A program made the position numbers and the translations under genes. Source: Microbacterium gallinarum (lineage in GTDB: Bacteria; Actinomycetota; Actinomycetes; Actinomycetales; Microbacteriaceae). Taken from it: a stretch of 64,000 bases of DNA. The stretch lies in contig NZ_JACSPM010000001.1 of the NCBI RefSeq assembly GCF_014837165.1, positions 339,618-403,617 on the forward strand, written 5' to 3'. Shown here in pieces: positions 25,330 through 34,924 of the stretch; within the stretch, counting starts at the first letter, position 1, and each line of letters opens with the position of its first letter. The notes under the pieces are model-generated. The model was given only the letters and a program-made list of their open reading frames with translations. It was not told the DNA's origin and did no database searches.

Positions 25330-26445
25330 TCAGAGGACGTCGCCGCGGCCGTTGAGCTTCAGCGCGTCGACGACGCCTTTCACCCGCTGCGCGTGCTCGC
25401 TCGTGGTGACCAGCAGCGCGTCGTCGGTGTCGACCACGACGATGTCCCGCACTCCGATCAGGCTGATGACGCGCGAGGTCTGGCTGACGACGATCCCGCT
25501 CGCGGCATCCGACAGCACTCGCGCGTTCTCGCCGAGGATCGCCAGGTCGTTCTTGCGTCCGTGCGAGTTGAGCTTGGCGAGGCTGGCGAAGTCCCCCACG
25601 TCGTCCCAGTCGAAGTGGCCCGGGATGACGGCGAGCCGGCCGCGTGCCGCTGCGGGCTCCGCCACCGCGTAGTCGATCGCGATCTTCTTGAGCTCCGGCC
25701 AGACCCGGTCGACGACGGGGCCGCGGCGCTCGCGGTCGTCCCAGGCCTCGGCGAGCTCCATGAGCCCGGCGTGCAGCGCGGGCTCATTCGCCGCGATCTC
25801 GCCGAGCAGCACGTCCGCCCGGGTGATGAACATGCCGGCGTTCCACAGGTAGGAGCGGTCGGCGAAGTACTTCTTCGCCGTGTCGAGGTCGGGCTTCTCG
25901 ACGAAGCTGTCGACGAGCGCCGCCTCGGGCGCACCGTCCACGACGAGCTCCGACCCCTTGCGGATGTACCCGAACCCGACCGACGGCTCGGACGGCTGGA
26001 TGCCGATGGTGCAGATGTAGCCGGCGCGCGCTGTGGCGACCGCCTGACGCACCGCCCAGTCGAAGAGGTGGGACACGCGGATCACATGGTCGGCGGCGAA
26101 CGACCCGATGATGACGTCGGGCTCGCGGCGGAGGAGCACCGCGGCGGCGAGGCCGATGGCGGCGGTCGAGTCGCGCGGCTCCGACTCGAGGAAGACGTTG
26201 AGATCGGGGATGCCCGGCAGCTCGCCCTCGACGGCGGCGCGATGCGCGCGGCCGGTGACCACCGCGATGCGGTCGGGTCCGGCGAGCGGCTCCAGGCGAT
26301 CCCATGTGTCGCGCAGCAAGGTCTGGCCGGACCCGGTCAGGTCGTGGAGGAACTTGGGCGCGTCGGCGCGCGAGAGGGGCCACAGTCTGCTTCCGATGCC
26401 CCCCGCGGGGATCACAGCGTAGAAGTCCTCGATGGGTTCAGGCAT
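25330..26445 (-). CDS. manC: Mannose-1-phosphate guanylyltransferase
   Basis: A 371-residue nucleotidyltransferase making GDP-mannose for cell-envelope glycans. The pyrophosphorylase motif AVIPAGGIGSRLWPLSR, with the PK pair shortly after, is at residues 9-27, and FVEKPDLDTAKKY is the second conserved block. It lacks the C-terminal isomerase domain of bifunctional AlgA-type proteins, as is usual in actinobacteria. ATG 26445 is 7 nt after TACGCT on the minus strand, fitting a leaderless mRNA. It is divergent from sdhCDAB. Confidence 0.9.
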   Translation of the reverse strand: MPEPIEDFYAVIPAGGIGSRLWPLSRADAPKFLHDLTGSGQTLLRDTWDRLEPLAGPDRIAVVTGRAHRAAVEGELPGIPDLNVFLESEPRDSTAAIGLAAAVLLRREPDVIIGSFAADHVIRVSHLFDWAVRQAVATARAGYICTIGIQPSEPSVGFGYIRKGSELVVDGAPEAALVDSFVEKPDLDTAKKYFADRSYLWNAGMFITRADVLLGEIAANEPALHAGLMELAEAWDDRERRGPVVDRVWPELKKIAIDYAVAEPAAARGRLAVIPGHFDWDDVGDFASLAKLNSHGRKNDLAILGENARVLSDAASGIVVSQTSRVISLIGVRDIVVVDTDDALLVTTSEHAQRVKGVVDALKLNGRGDVL

Positions 26446-26452
26446 GACGAAC

Positions 26453-26458
26453 AGCGTA
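26453..26458 (-). promoter_or_regulatory. Leaderless -10 box TACGCT of manC
   Basis: On the minus strand, it ends 7 nt before the ATG at 26445. Confidence 0.5.
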
Positions 26459-26482
26459 TCCGCGACGCCTGTGCGCACCTGA

Positions 26483-26498
26483 AAGAACTCTGGTTCTT
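26483..26498. promoter_or_regulatory. Operator-like palindrome AAGAAC-N4-GTTCTT
   Basis: A perfect 6-bp inverted repeat with a TCTG spacer in the divergent manC-sdhC gap. The GAAC-N4-GTTC core matches the Gram-positive LexA core, but the usual TCG/CGA flanks are absent. Confidence 0.35.
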
Positions 26499-26572
26499 GC
26501 CGCCTGCGAAGGACCTCCCGGGAAGGCGGCCGGTAAGGCTCCCCTTCGTCGCCGCTGTGTTCAAAGCGGGAA

Positions 26573-26578
26573 TAGGAT
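26573..26578 (+). promoter_or_regulatory. Candidate sdh operon -10 box TAGGAT
   Basis: A TANNNT hexamer about 105 nt before the sdhC start, which would give a leader of roughly 95 nt. The rest of the 236-bp gap holds the palindrome at 26483 and no gene. Confidence 0.35.
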
Positions 26579-26681
26579 GGAAGGAGCGCCCGCGTGACGC
26601 CGATGGCCCGAGTCTCCAGTGCCGGGCCACCTCAGGGGCAACGTTTCCCGCCCCGCCATGTTCGATTCAGGGAGGACGGCC

Positions 26682-27116
26682 GTGTCTGCACCAGCACGCG
26701 TCACACCGTCGGTATCCGAGACCACGTCCCGAGTCCCCCGCGGAACTCTGTACCGCGGGAGCGAAGGCATGTGGTCGTGGGTGCTGCACCGCATCACCGG
26801 CATTGCGATCTTCTTCTTCCTGCTGGTCCACGTGCTCGACACGGCGCTGATCCGGGTCTCCCCCGAGGCGTACGACGCGGTGATCGGCACGTACAAGAAC
26901 CCGATCATGGGTATCGGCGAGGTCGCGCTGGTCGGTGCGGTCGCCTACCACGCCTACAACGGGCTGCGCATCATCCTGGTCGACATGTGGTCGTGGGCCA
27001 CGCGCCACCAGCGCCAGCTGTGGTGGGGCGTGCTCGGACTGTGGGCGGTGACGATGCTCGGCTTCGCGCCGCGTCACCTCATGAACGTCTTCGCCGAGAT
27101 CGGAGGCGGGCACTGA
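26682..27116 (+). CDS. sdhC: Succinate dehydrogenase cytochrome b556 subunit
   Basis: A 144-residue membrane anchor of complex II with three transmembrane helices. RGSEGMWSWVLHRITGIAIF is the conserved N-terminal block of SdhC (quinone-site Ser/Arg and helix I), and VAYHAYNGLRIIL contains the heme-ligand histidine. GTG 26682 is chosen because GGGAGGAC lies 5 nt upstream; ATG 26658 is an alternative. Overlaps sdhD by one base (TGATG). Confidence 0.92.
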   Translation: MSAPARVTPSVSETTSRVPRGTLYRGSEGMWSWVLHRITGIAIFFFLLVHVLDTALIRVSPEAYDAVIGTYKNPIMGIGEVALVGAVAYHAYNGLRIILVDMWSWATRHQRQLWWGVLGLWAVTMLGFAPRHLMNVFAEIGGGH

Positions 27117-27568
27117 TGACCACCATCGCCGAACCGCGCGCCCCGCGCGCCGCCGTCCGCCGCAAGGGACCCAACCTCGAGAAGTGGGGCTGGATCTACA
27201 TGCGCGTCTCGGGCGTGCTGCTGATCGTCCTGATCTTCGGGCACCTCTTCATCAACCTGCTCACGGGCACGGGGATCCACCAGATCGACTTCGCCTTCGT
27301 GGCCGGGAAGTTCGCCACGCCGTTCTGGCAGTGGTGGGACGTCCTCATGCTCTGGCTCGCGCTCATCCACGGCGCGAACGGCATGCGCACGATCGTCAAC
27401 GACTACGTCGGCCACGAGGCCACCCGCAAGGTGCTGGTCTGGGCTCTGTGGCTGTCCGCCGGATTCCTCATCGTCCTCGGCACGCTGGTCGTCTTCACGT
27501 TCGATCCCTGCATCGGCGTGACCTCCGACAGCTCGCTGTGGGAGATGTGCCAGAGCGTGGCGAACTGA
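27116..27568 (+). CDS. sdhD: Succinate dehydrogenase membrane anchor subunit
   Basis: A 150-residue three-helix membrane subunit. [20 protein letters not shown] and [18 protein letters not shown] are the conserved blocks, the second with the histidine expected to ligate heme. It pairs with SdhC to hold heme b and the quinone site. ATG 27116 overlaps the sdhC stop. sdhA begins 31 nt after its stop. Confidence 0.92.
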   Translation: MTTIAEPRAPRAAVRRKGPNLEKWGWIYMRVSGVLLIVLIFGHLFINLLTGTGIHQIDFAFVAGKFATPFWQWWDVLMLWLALIHGANGMRTIVNDYVGHEATRKVLVWALWLSAGFLIVLGTLVVFTFDPCIGVTSDSSLWEMCQSVAN

Positions 27569-27599
27569 CGAGACCGACAGCGACCGAAAGCACTCTTAC

Positions 27600-29426
27600 G
27601 TGACCACTCAGACCCCGGACAGCTACGTCAAGGACGGCGTCCACTACCACCAGTTCGACATCGTCATCGTGGGCGCCGGCGGTGCCGGCATGCGAGCAGC
27701 GATCGAGGCAGGGCCGGGTGCCCGGACGGCGGTCATCTCGAAGCTCTACCCGACGCGCTCCCACACGGGCGCGGCGCAGGGCGGCATGGCCGCGGCCCTC
27801 GCCAATGTCGAAGAGGACTCGTGGGAGTGGCACACCTTCGACACCGTCAAGGGCGGCGACTACCTCGTCGACCAGGATGCCGCCGAGATCCTCGCGAAAG
27901 AGGCCATCGACGCGGTCATCGACCTCGAGAACATGGGCCTGCCGTTCAACCGCACGCCCGAGGGCAAGATCGACCAGCGCCGATTCGGCGGGCACACGGC
28001 CGACCACGGCAAGACACCGGTGCGCCGCGCCTGCTACGCCGCCGACCGCACGGGTCACATGATCCTCCAGACGCTGTTCCAGAACTGCGTCAAGCTCGGC
28101 ATCAACTTCTTCAACGAGTTCTACGTGCTCGACCTGATCACGGTGAAGGACGCCGACGGCAAGACCGAGGTCGCGGGGGTCGTCGCCTACGAGCTGGCCA
28201 CCGGCGACCTGCACGTCTTCCACTCGAAGGCCGTCATCTTCGCCACCGGCGGGTTCGGCAAGATCTTCAAGACGACCTCGAACGCCCACACGCTCACGGG
28301 CGACGGCGTCGGCATCATCTGGCGCAAGGGCCTGCCGCTCGAGGACATGGAGTTCTTCCAGTTCCACCCGACCGGTCTCGCCGGCCTCGGCATCCTGCTC
28401 ACCGAAGGCGCCCGTGGGGAGGGCGCCATCCTGCGCAACGCCTCGGGCGAGCGCTTCATGGAGCGCTACGCCCCGACGATCAAGGACCTCGCGCCGCGCG
28501 ACATCGTGAGCCGCTGCATGGTCCAGGAGGTCGCCGAGGGCCGTGGCGCAGGGCCCCACCGCGACTACGTGCTGCTCGACTGCACTCACCTCGGCGCCGA
28601 GGTGCTCGAGACGAAGCTCCCCGACATCACCGAGTTCGCACGCACCTACCTGGGCGTCGACCCGGTCGTCGAGCCGGTTCCGGTCATGCCCACCGCGCAC
28701 TACGCCATGGGCGGCATCCCGACCAACAACGACGCACAGGTGCTGAGCGACAACACGACCGTCGTTCCCGGCCTCTACGCCGCCGGAGAGTGCGCGTGCG
28801 TGTCGGTGCACGGGTCGAACCGTCTCGGCACGAACTCGCTGCTCGATATCAACGTCTTCGGCAAGCGCGCCGGCCGAAATGCGGTCGAGTACGTCAAGAC
28901 GGCCGACTTCGTCCCGCTGCCCGACGACCCCGCCGCCGAGGTGCGCGGGCTCATCGAGGGGCTGCGCGACAACCAGGGCACCGAGCGCATCGCCGTCCTG
29001 CGCAAGCAGCTGCAGGATGAGATGGACCGCAAGGCTCAGGTCTTCCGCACCGAGGAGTCGCTCGGCGAGGTGCTCGAGGTCATCGAAGAGCTGCGCGAGC
29101 GGTTCAAGAACGTGCACGTCGACGACAAGGGCAAGCGGTACAACACCGACCTGCTCGAGGCCGTCGAGCTCGGGTTCCTCCTCGACATCGCCGAGGTCGT
29201 CGTCGTCACCGCCCGCAACCGCAAGGAGAGCCGCGGCGGCCACATGCGCGACGACTTCCCGCACCGCGACGACGAGAACTACATGCAGCACACGATGGCG
29301 TACCTCACCGGCGACCCGCACTCGTCCCACGCCGAGGACCACATCGAGCTGGGCTGGAAACCGGTCGTCTTCACGCGGAACGACAAGGGCGAGTTGAACT
29401 ACCCGCCGATGGAGAGGAAGTACTGA
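27600..29426 (+). CDS. sdhA: Succinate dehydrogenase flavoprotein subunit
   Basis: A 608-residue FAD subunit that oxidises succinate to fumarate in the TCA cycle. [13 protein letters not shown] binds [18 protein letters not shown] contains the histidine for covalent [23 protein letters not shown] and [12 protein letters not shown] line the active site. Length is standard. GTG 27600 follows GACCGAAAGCA; no stronger start exists. It overlaps the sdhB start by one base (TGATG). Confidence 0.96.
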   Translation: MTTQTPDSYVKDGVHYHQFDIVIVGAGGAGMRAAIEAGPGARTAVISKLYPTRSHTGAAQGGMAAALANVEEDSWEWHTFDTVKGGDYLVDQDAAEILAKEAIDAVIDLENMGLPFNRTPEGKIDQRRFGGHTADHGKTPVRRACYAADRTGHMILQTLFQNCVKLGINFFNEFYVLDLITVKDADGKTEVAGVVAYELATGDLHVFHSKAVIFATGGFGKIFKTTSNAHTLTGDGVGIIWRKGLPLEDMEFFQFHPTGLAGLGILLTEGARGEGAILRNASGERFMERYAPTIKDLAPRDIVSRCMVQEVAEGRGAGPHRDYVLLDCTHLGAEVLETKLPDITEFARTYLGVDPVVEPVPVMPTAHYAMGGIPTNNDAQVLSDNTTVVPGLYAAGECACVSVHGSNRLGTNSLLDINVFGKRAGRNAVEYVKTADFVPLPDDPAAEVRGLIEGLRDNQGTERIAVLRKQLQDEMDRKAQVFRTEESLGEVLEVIEELRERFKNVHVDDKGKRYNTDLLEAVELGFLLDIAEVVVVTARNRKESRGGHMRDDFPHRDDENYMQHTMAYLTGDPHSSHAEDHIELGWKPVVFTRNDKGELNYPPMERKY

Positions 29427-30214
29427 TGACCACCGTCGTCGCTGCGGACGCGTCCACCGACGCCCCCACCCAGGTCGAGACGCCGGCGGACACCGGCATC
29501 CAGTCGTTCCTCGTCACGTTCATCATCCGTCGCTTCGACCCCGAGGTCGACGAGGAGCCGCGCTGGGTCGACTACGACGTCGAGCTGTACTCGACCGACC
29601 GCGTGCTGGACGCACTGCACAAGATCAAGTGGGAGGTCGACGGCTCGCTGACCTTCCGCCGTTCGTGCGCGCACGGCATCTGCGGCTCCGACGCGATGCG
29701 CATCAACGGCCGCAACCGCCTGGCCTGCAAAACGCTGATCAAGGATCTCGACATCTCGCAGCCGATCTACGTCGAGGCGATCAAGGGCCTGCCGCTCGAG
29801 AAGGACCTCATCGTCGACATGGAGCCGTTCTTCGCCTCCTACCGCGAGGTGCAGCCGTTCCTCATCGCGAACTCGACGCCCGAGCCGGGCAAGGAGCGCA
29901 TCCAGTCGATCGTCGACCGTGAGGTCTTCGACGACACGACCAAGTGCATCCTGTGCGCCGCGTGCACCTCGTCGTGCCCGGTCTTCTGGACCGACGGCCA
30001 GTACTTCGGCCCGGCCGCGATCGTCAACGCCCACCGGTTCATCTTCGACTCGCGCGACGATGCCGGCGACGTCCGCCTCGACATCCTCAACGACAAAGAG
30101 GGTGTGTGGCGCTGCCGCACGACCTTCAACTGCACCGAGGCGTGCCCGCGCGGCATCGAGGTGACGAAGGCGATCGCCGAAGTCAAGCAGGCGGTTCTGC
30201 GCGGACGCCCCTAG
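29426..30214 (+). CDS. sdhB: Succinate dehydrogenase iron-sulfur subunit
   Basis: A 262-residue iron-sulfur subunit passing electrons from SdhA to quinone. The [2Fe-2S] site is CAHGICGSD...C, with Asp in the third ligand position as in E. coli SdhB. CILCAACTSSCP supplies the [4Fe-4S] and first [3Fe-4S] ligands, and CRTTFNCTEACPRGI the rest. ATG 29426 overlaps sdhA. Its TAG stop codon also forms the start of the -10 box of the next gene. Confidence 0.96.
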   Translation: MTTVVAADASTDAPTQVETPADTGIQSFLVTFIIRRFDPEVDEEPRWVDYDVELYSTDRVLDALHKIKWEVDGSLTFRRSCAHGICGSDAMRINGRNRLACKTLIKDLDISQPIYVEAIKGLPLEKDLIVDMEPFFASYREVQPFLIANSTPEPGKERIQSIVDREVFDDTTKCILCAACTSSCPVFWTDGQYFGPAAIVNAHRFIFDSRDDAGDVRLDILNDKEGVWRCRTTFNCTEACPRGIEVTKAIAEVKQAVLRGRP

Positions 30215-30217
30215 GCT
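30212..30217 (+). promoter_or_regulatory. Leaderless -10 box TAGGCT overlapping the sdhB stop
   Basis: The TAG stop of sdhB is the first half of TAGGCT, which ends 7 nt before the GTG start at 30225. Confidence 0.5.
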
Positions 30218-30224
30218 TCCCTGT

Positions 30225-31469
30225 GTGACAGAGCCCCTGCGCGACGACGCGCCGACCGCTCCGCTGGACCCCTCGCTCCGCCGCGCCCGCGGCGCAGTCA
30301 CGGCCGCCTATGTGGCGCAGGGCCTCGGCTATGCGGTGATCGTGACATCCCTGCCCGCGCTGCAGCAGCGACAGGACATCCGGGATGCCGCGATCGTGTC
30401 GATCCTCGTGCTGGGCGTGGCCGTCGCCGCCGCGCTCGGCTCGGTGATCGCCAATGCGGTCGCCGTACGGTGGGGCAGCCGCACCGCGCTGGCCCTGGGG
30501 CTGATCATCCAAGCCGTCGCCCTCCCGGTGATCGCGGTCCCGGCGCCCTTCGCCGTGTTCGCCGGCGCGTTCGGCGTGTTCGGCGTCGGCCTCGGCTGCG
30601 TCGACGCTGCCGCTGCCATGCAGGGCGTGGCGGTGCAGCGTGCGTACGGGCGCCACCTGCTCGGCTCGTTCTTCGCCGCCGCGACGGCCGCCGCGATCGT
30701 CGGTGCGCTCCTCGTCTCCGCCGTGGCCCTGACCGCGACCGCCGCGGGTATCGCGCTGATGTGCGCGGCCGCGATCGCTCTCGGCGCGGCCGTGATCGGC
30801 ATCCGATTCCTCCTTCGTGAGGTCCCGATCGATGAGGCGCTGCCGCCTGCCGAGCGCGCGAAGCTGCCGCGCGCCGGGATCTGGATCTTCGGCCTCGTGA
30901 TCCTCGCGGTCTTCATCGCAGACTCGGCGGTCAGCACGTGGAGCACGCAGTACCTCCAGCTCGACCTCGAGACGCTCGCGTGGATCGCTCCGCTCGGCTA
31001 CGCGGCCTACCAGGCGGTCGTGCTGGTCACCCGGTTGGTGACCGACCGGCTGATCCCGGCGATCGGGCGCCCCCGCCTCGTCGCGATCGCCGCCGTGACG
31101 TCGGCGATCGGCTGCGCCGTCGTCGCACTCGTGCCGTTCCCCGTCGCGGCGATCATCGGCTTCGCGCTCGCGGGCGTCAGCGCGGGCGTGCTGATCCCGG
31201 TGACGTTCGGTGCGGCTGGCGAGCTCTCCCCCGAGCACAGCGACCAGGTCATCGCCCGCGTGAACCTCTTCAACTACGCCGGAGCGATCCTGGGCGCGGT
31301 CGTCGTCGGGCTGCTCGCCGACGTCACCGGCTACGGACCCGCTTTCCTCATCCCCGCCGTCGCCCTCGCGGCGATCCTGCTGGCGGTGCGATGGTTCCGC
31401 TCGCCCTCCCAGGCCGCGCGCGCCGCATCGCCGGGCGCCCAGACGACCGGCACCGGCCTCAGTCGCTAA
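30225..31469 (+). CDS. MFS transporter
   Basis: A 414-residue protein with about twelve hydrophobic segments. The region VAVAAALGSVIANAVAVRWGSR is the cytoplasmic loop after TM2 of the major facilitator superfamily (RWGSR with basic residues), and VTRLVTDRLIPAIGRP is the mirrored loop of the second half. The pattern resembles MosC/fucose-permease-like MFS proteins, but the substrate is unknown. GTG 30225 fits the leaderless TAGGCT box, so it need not be part of the sdh operon even though it starts 10 nt after it. Confidence 0.78.
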   Translation: MTEPLRDDAPTAPLDPSLRRARGAVTAAYVAQGLGYAVIVTSLPALQQRQDIRDAAIVSILVLGVAVAAALGSVIANAVAVRWGSRTALALGLIIQAVALPVIAVPAPFAVFAGAFGVFGVGLGCVDAAAAMQGVAVQRAYGRHLLGSFFAAATAAAIVGALLVSAVALTATAAGIALMCAAAIALGAAVIGIRFLLREVPIDEALPPAERAKLPRAGIWIFGLVILAVFIADSAVSTWSTQYLQLDLETLAWIAPLGYAAYQAVVLVTRLVTDRLIPAIGRPRLVAIAAVTSAIGCAVVALVPFPVAAIIGFALAGVSAGVLIPVTFGAAGELSPEHSDQVIARVNLFNYAGAILGAVVVGLLADVTGYGPAFLIPAVALAAILLAVRWFRSPSQAARAASPGAQTTGTGLSR

Positions 31470-31472
31470 TCT
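31467..31472 (+). promoter_or_regulatory. Leaderless -10 box TAATCT overlapping the MFS stop
   Basis: The TAA stop of the MFS gene is the first half of TAATCT, which ends 6 nt before the GTG at 31479. Confidence 0.5.
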
Positions 31473-31478
31473 GACACC

Positions 31479-32801
31479 GTGACGCAGACCCCCTCGCCGG
31501 ACGCGCAGACGGCGGCCGACGCCGCCCAGCGCGAAGAGGAATCGCTGCGCGAGCGGTGGGACGCGACCGAAGTCAGCCTCCGTCAGCGGTTCGACGTGCC
31601 GATCCAGCGCGCCACGCGGCTCACCGAAGCCACGTTGGAGTGGTTCCCCGTGCGCGTCTGGCGCAATTTCCTCATCGAGAACGGATTCCTGCTCTCGGCC
31701 GGAGTCAGCTACGTCGCGTTGTTCGCGTGCTTCGCCGCGATCTACCTCGCGTTCGCGATCACGGGGCTGTGGCTCGGCGGCAACACCGAGGCAGTGAACG
31801 CCCTCATCGACCTGATCAACAGCTACATCCCGGACTTGATCTCAGACGACAGCGCGTTCGCGACGCCCGAGCAGGTGCAGGCGATCGCCTCGCAGAATTC
31901 GGGCGTGCTGGGCTGGACGGGTGTCGTCGCGCTCGGCGCCCTCATCTGGACGGCCATCGACTGGGTGACCTACACGCGGCGCGCCGTCCGCGAGCTCTTC
32001 GCCATCCCGCCCGACCGCCGCAGCTACTTCCTGCTGAAGGCACGGGATCTGCTCGCCGCCCTCCTGTTCGGCGCCGTGCTGATCCTGGGCGGCGCGCTGA
32101 GCACGATCGGCACCTACGCGGTCGAGTGGCTGGTGTCGCTCATCGGCTGGGGGGTTGCGAGCAGAGCCACCGAGCTGACCGTGAGCGCCGGTTCCCTGCT
32201 GATCGGGTTCGCCGTGACTTCGGCCGCCCTGGCGGGCCTCTTCCGATTCCTGACCGGCACGAAGCTGCCGTGGCGGCGGATCTGGCCGGGCGCGATCATC
32301 GGCGGCGTCGGGCTCTCCCTGCTGCAGCTCGGCGCGGGCCTGCTGCTGAGCTACACACCCTCGAATCCGCTGCTCGCCGGATTCGCCTTCTTCGTCGGGA
32401 TGCTGCTGTGGTTCCGGCTCATGGGCATCGTCATGCTGGTCGCCGCCTCGTGGGTCGCCGTCGCCGCCCGCGACCGCGACGTCGCGATCCTTCCGCAGAC
32501 CGAGGCCGAGCGGATCGCAGCCGAGCATGCCGCGCTCCTCCTCGCGGCGCGCGTGCGGCTGCGCACCGCGAAGGACGCGCGAGCGCAGGCATCCTGGTTC
32601 CGCCGCCCCTTCGCCGACCGTGCCGTCCGCGAAGCGGAGGAGGAGCTGCGGCAGGTCGAGGCATCCGCTCCACCTTCTCCTCCGCACGCGGCGAAGGCGC
32701 CGGCGTCGCCGCCGCCGCCGAAGAAGACGGTGCGCAAGGCGTCCAAGCGGTCTCCGAAGGCGGCGGACGCCGCGCAGGGCGAGAAGCCCGGCCTTCCCTG
32801 A
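31479..32801 (+). CDS. YihY/BrkB family membrane protein
   Basis: A 440-residue protein with about six transmembrane segments between residues 65 and 330. ENGFLLSAGVSYVALFACFA near the start of the membrane region is the conserved block of the BrkB/YihY family, which was once mis-assigned as RNase BN and whose function is still unclear. The C-terminal 110 residues are charged and basic (Lys/Ala/Pro-rich, PPPPKKTVRKASKRSPK) and likely cytoplasmic. GTG 31479 fits a leaderless start. Confidence 0.85.
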   Translation: MTQTPSPDAQTAADAAQREEESLRERWDATEVSLRQRFDVPIQRATRLTEATLEWFPVRVWRNFLIENGFLLSAGVSYVALFACFAAIYLAFAITGLWLGGNTEAVNALIDLINSYIPDLISDDSAFATPEQVQAIASQNSGVLGWTGVVALGALIWTAIDWVTYTRRAVRELFAIPPDRRSYFLLKARDLLAALLFGAVLILGGALSTIGTYAVEWLVSLIGWGVASRATELTVSAGSLLIGFAVTSAALAGLFRFLTGTKLPWRRIWPGAIIGGVGLSLLQLGAGLLLSYTPSNPLLAGFAFFVGMLLWFRLMGIVMLVAASWVAVAARDRDVAILPQTEAERIAAEHAALLLAARVRLRTAKDARAQASWFRRPFADRAVREAEEELRQVEASAPPSPPHAAKAPASPPPPKKTVRKASKRSPKAADAAQGEKPGLP

Positions 32802-32851
32802 GCGAGGTCCGGACGGGTGGACGGGCGACCGATCGTGTCGGCCGTCGCGGA

Positions 32852-32857
32852 TAGGCT
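32852..32857 (+). promoter_or_regulatory. Leaderless -10 box TAGGCT of xthA
   Basis: It ends 7 nt before the GTG at 32865 and decides that start over the in-frame ATG at 32817. Confidence 0.55.
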
Positions 32858-32864
32858 GGCGGGC

Positions 32865-33713
32865 GTGCCCCGCCGAGTCCGCATCGCCTCCGTCAACGTC
32901 AACGGCATTCGCGCCGCCACCAGGAAGGGCATGATCGAGTGGCTCGACGCCGCCGATGTCGATGTGCTCGCCCTGCAGGAGGTGCGGGCGACGCTCGACG
33001 AGATGCAGGCCGTGCTTCCGGGCTGGGAGATCGTGAACGACGAGGCGCTGGCCAAGGGCCGCGCGGGTGTCGCCGTCGCGACCCGCATGCCCGCCGTCGA
33101 CGTGCGCCGTGTGCTCGGGCCCGAGCCGCTCGACTCCGCCGGGCGCTGGATCGAGGCCGACTTCGACATCGACGGCGAGCGAGTGACGATCGTGAGCGCG
33201 TACGTCCACACCGGTGAGGCCGACACTCCCCGGCAGGATGCCAAGTGGGCCTTCCTCGATGCGATGGAGAAGCGGATGCCGCAGCTCGAGCAGGCATCCC
33301 CGTTCGCGCTCGTCATGGGCGACCTCAATGTCGGGCATCGCGAGCTCGACATCCGCAACTGGAAGGGCAACGTCAAGAAGGCCGGCTTCCTCCCCCGCGA
33401 GCGCGCGTACTTCGACCGGTTCCTCGGCGCCGCGGGCGAGCCTGTCACGGCCGTGGACGGCACCACCGGCACCGGCCTCGGCTGGGTCGACGTCGGACGA
33501 GTAGCCCACGGCGACGTCGACGGTCCGTACACCTGGTGGTCGATGCGCGGGCGCGCGTTCGACAACGACAGCGGCTGGCGGATCGACTACCACCTCGCGA
33601 CGCCGGCTCTCGCGGCACGCGCGACGAACTACCAGGTCGTCCGTGCCCCCTCGTGGGACACCCGGTGGAGCGACCACTCCCCCGTCGTCGCGGACTACAC
33701 GCTCGGGCTCTGA
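32865..33713 (+). CDS. xthA: Exodeoxyribonuclease III family AP endonuclease
   Basis: A 282-residue exonuclease III-type protein acting at abasic sites in base-excision repair. RIASVNVNGIRAA holds the metal-site Asn; LALQEVRA the metal-binding Glu; VMGDLNVGH the Asp-Asn pair; and GWRIDYHLA plus WSDHSPVVADY the catalytic Asp-His at the end. Length is near the family norm (250-290). The leaderless GTG 32865 is preferred. A Fpg/Nei glycosylase about 3 kb downstream acts in the same pathway. Confidence 0.92.
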   Translation: MPRRVRIASVNVNGIRAATRKGMIEWLDAADVDVLALQEVRATLDEMQAVLPGWEIVNDEALAKGRAGVAVATRMPAVDVRRVLGPEPLDSAGRWIEADFDIDGERVTIVSAYVHTGEADTPRQDAKWAFLDAMEKRMPQLEQASPFALVMGDLNVGHRELDIRNWKGNVKKAGFLPRERAYFDRFLGAAGEPVTAVDGTTGTGLGWVDVGRVAHGDVDGPYTWWSMRGRAFDNDSGWRIDYHLATPALAARATNYQVVRAPSWDTRWSDHSPVVADYTLGL

Positions 33714-33769
33714 CGGGGCGCGGCATCCGTCGCCCTGGCTCTCGCGGGCCTGCCCGCATCCTTCACCCT

Positions 33770-33796
33770 CGCTAACGCGGGCCCAGCCCGTTAGCG
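33770..33796 (+). terminator. Hairpin between xthA and trpS
   Basis: Perfect 8-bp arms CGCTAACG (33770-33777) and CGTTAGCG (33789-33796) with an 11-nt loop, 57 nt after xthA. No T-run. It could be a terminator or, being AT-richer than its surroundings, an operator before trpS. Confidence 0.5.
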
Positions 33797-33842
33797 CGGA
33801 TGCCAGCCGACGGCTGCCGGGAGCCCGCCCGGCGACGGCCCC

Positions 33843-34859
<1,017 letters not shown>

Positions 34860-34924
34860 GGGCGGCTCGTCGCCGGGCGGCCGCCCGCGCACAACGTCGG
34901 CACCACGCGCAGCGAGACGACCGA

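Noticed and set aside
26483..26498. Calling the AAGAAC palindrome a LexA (SOS) box
   Set aside because: The core fits but the TCG/CGA flanks of actinobacterial LexA sites are missing and neither neighbour is an SOS gene.
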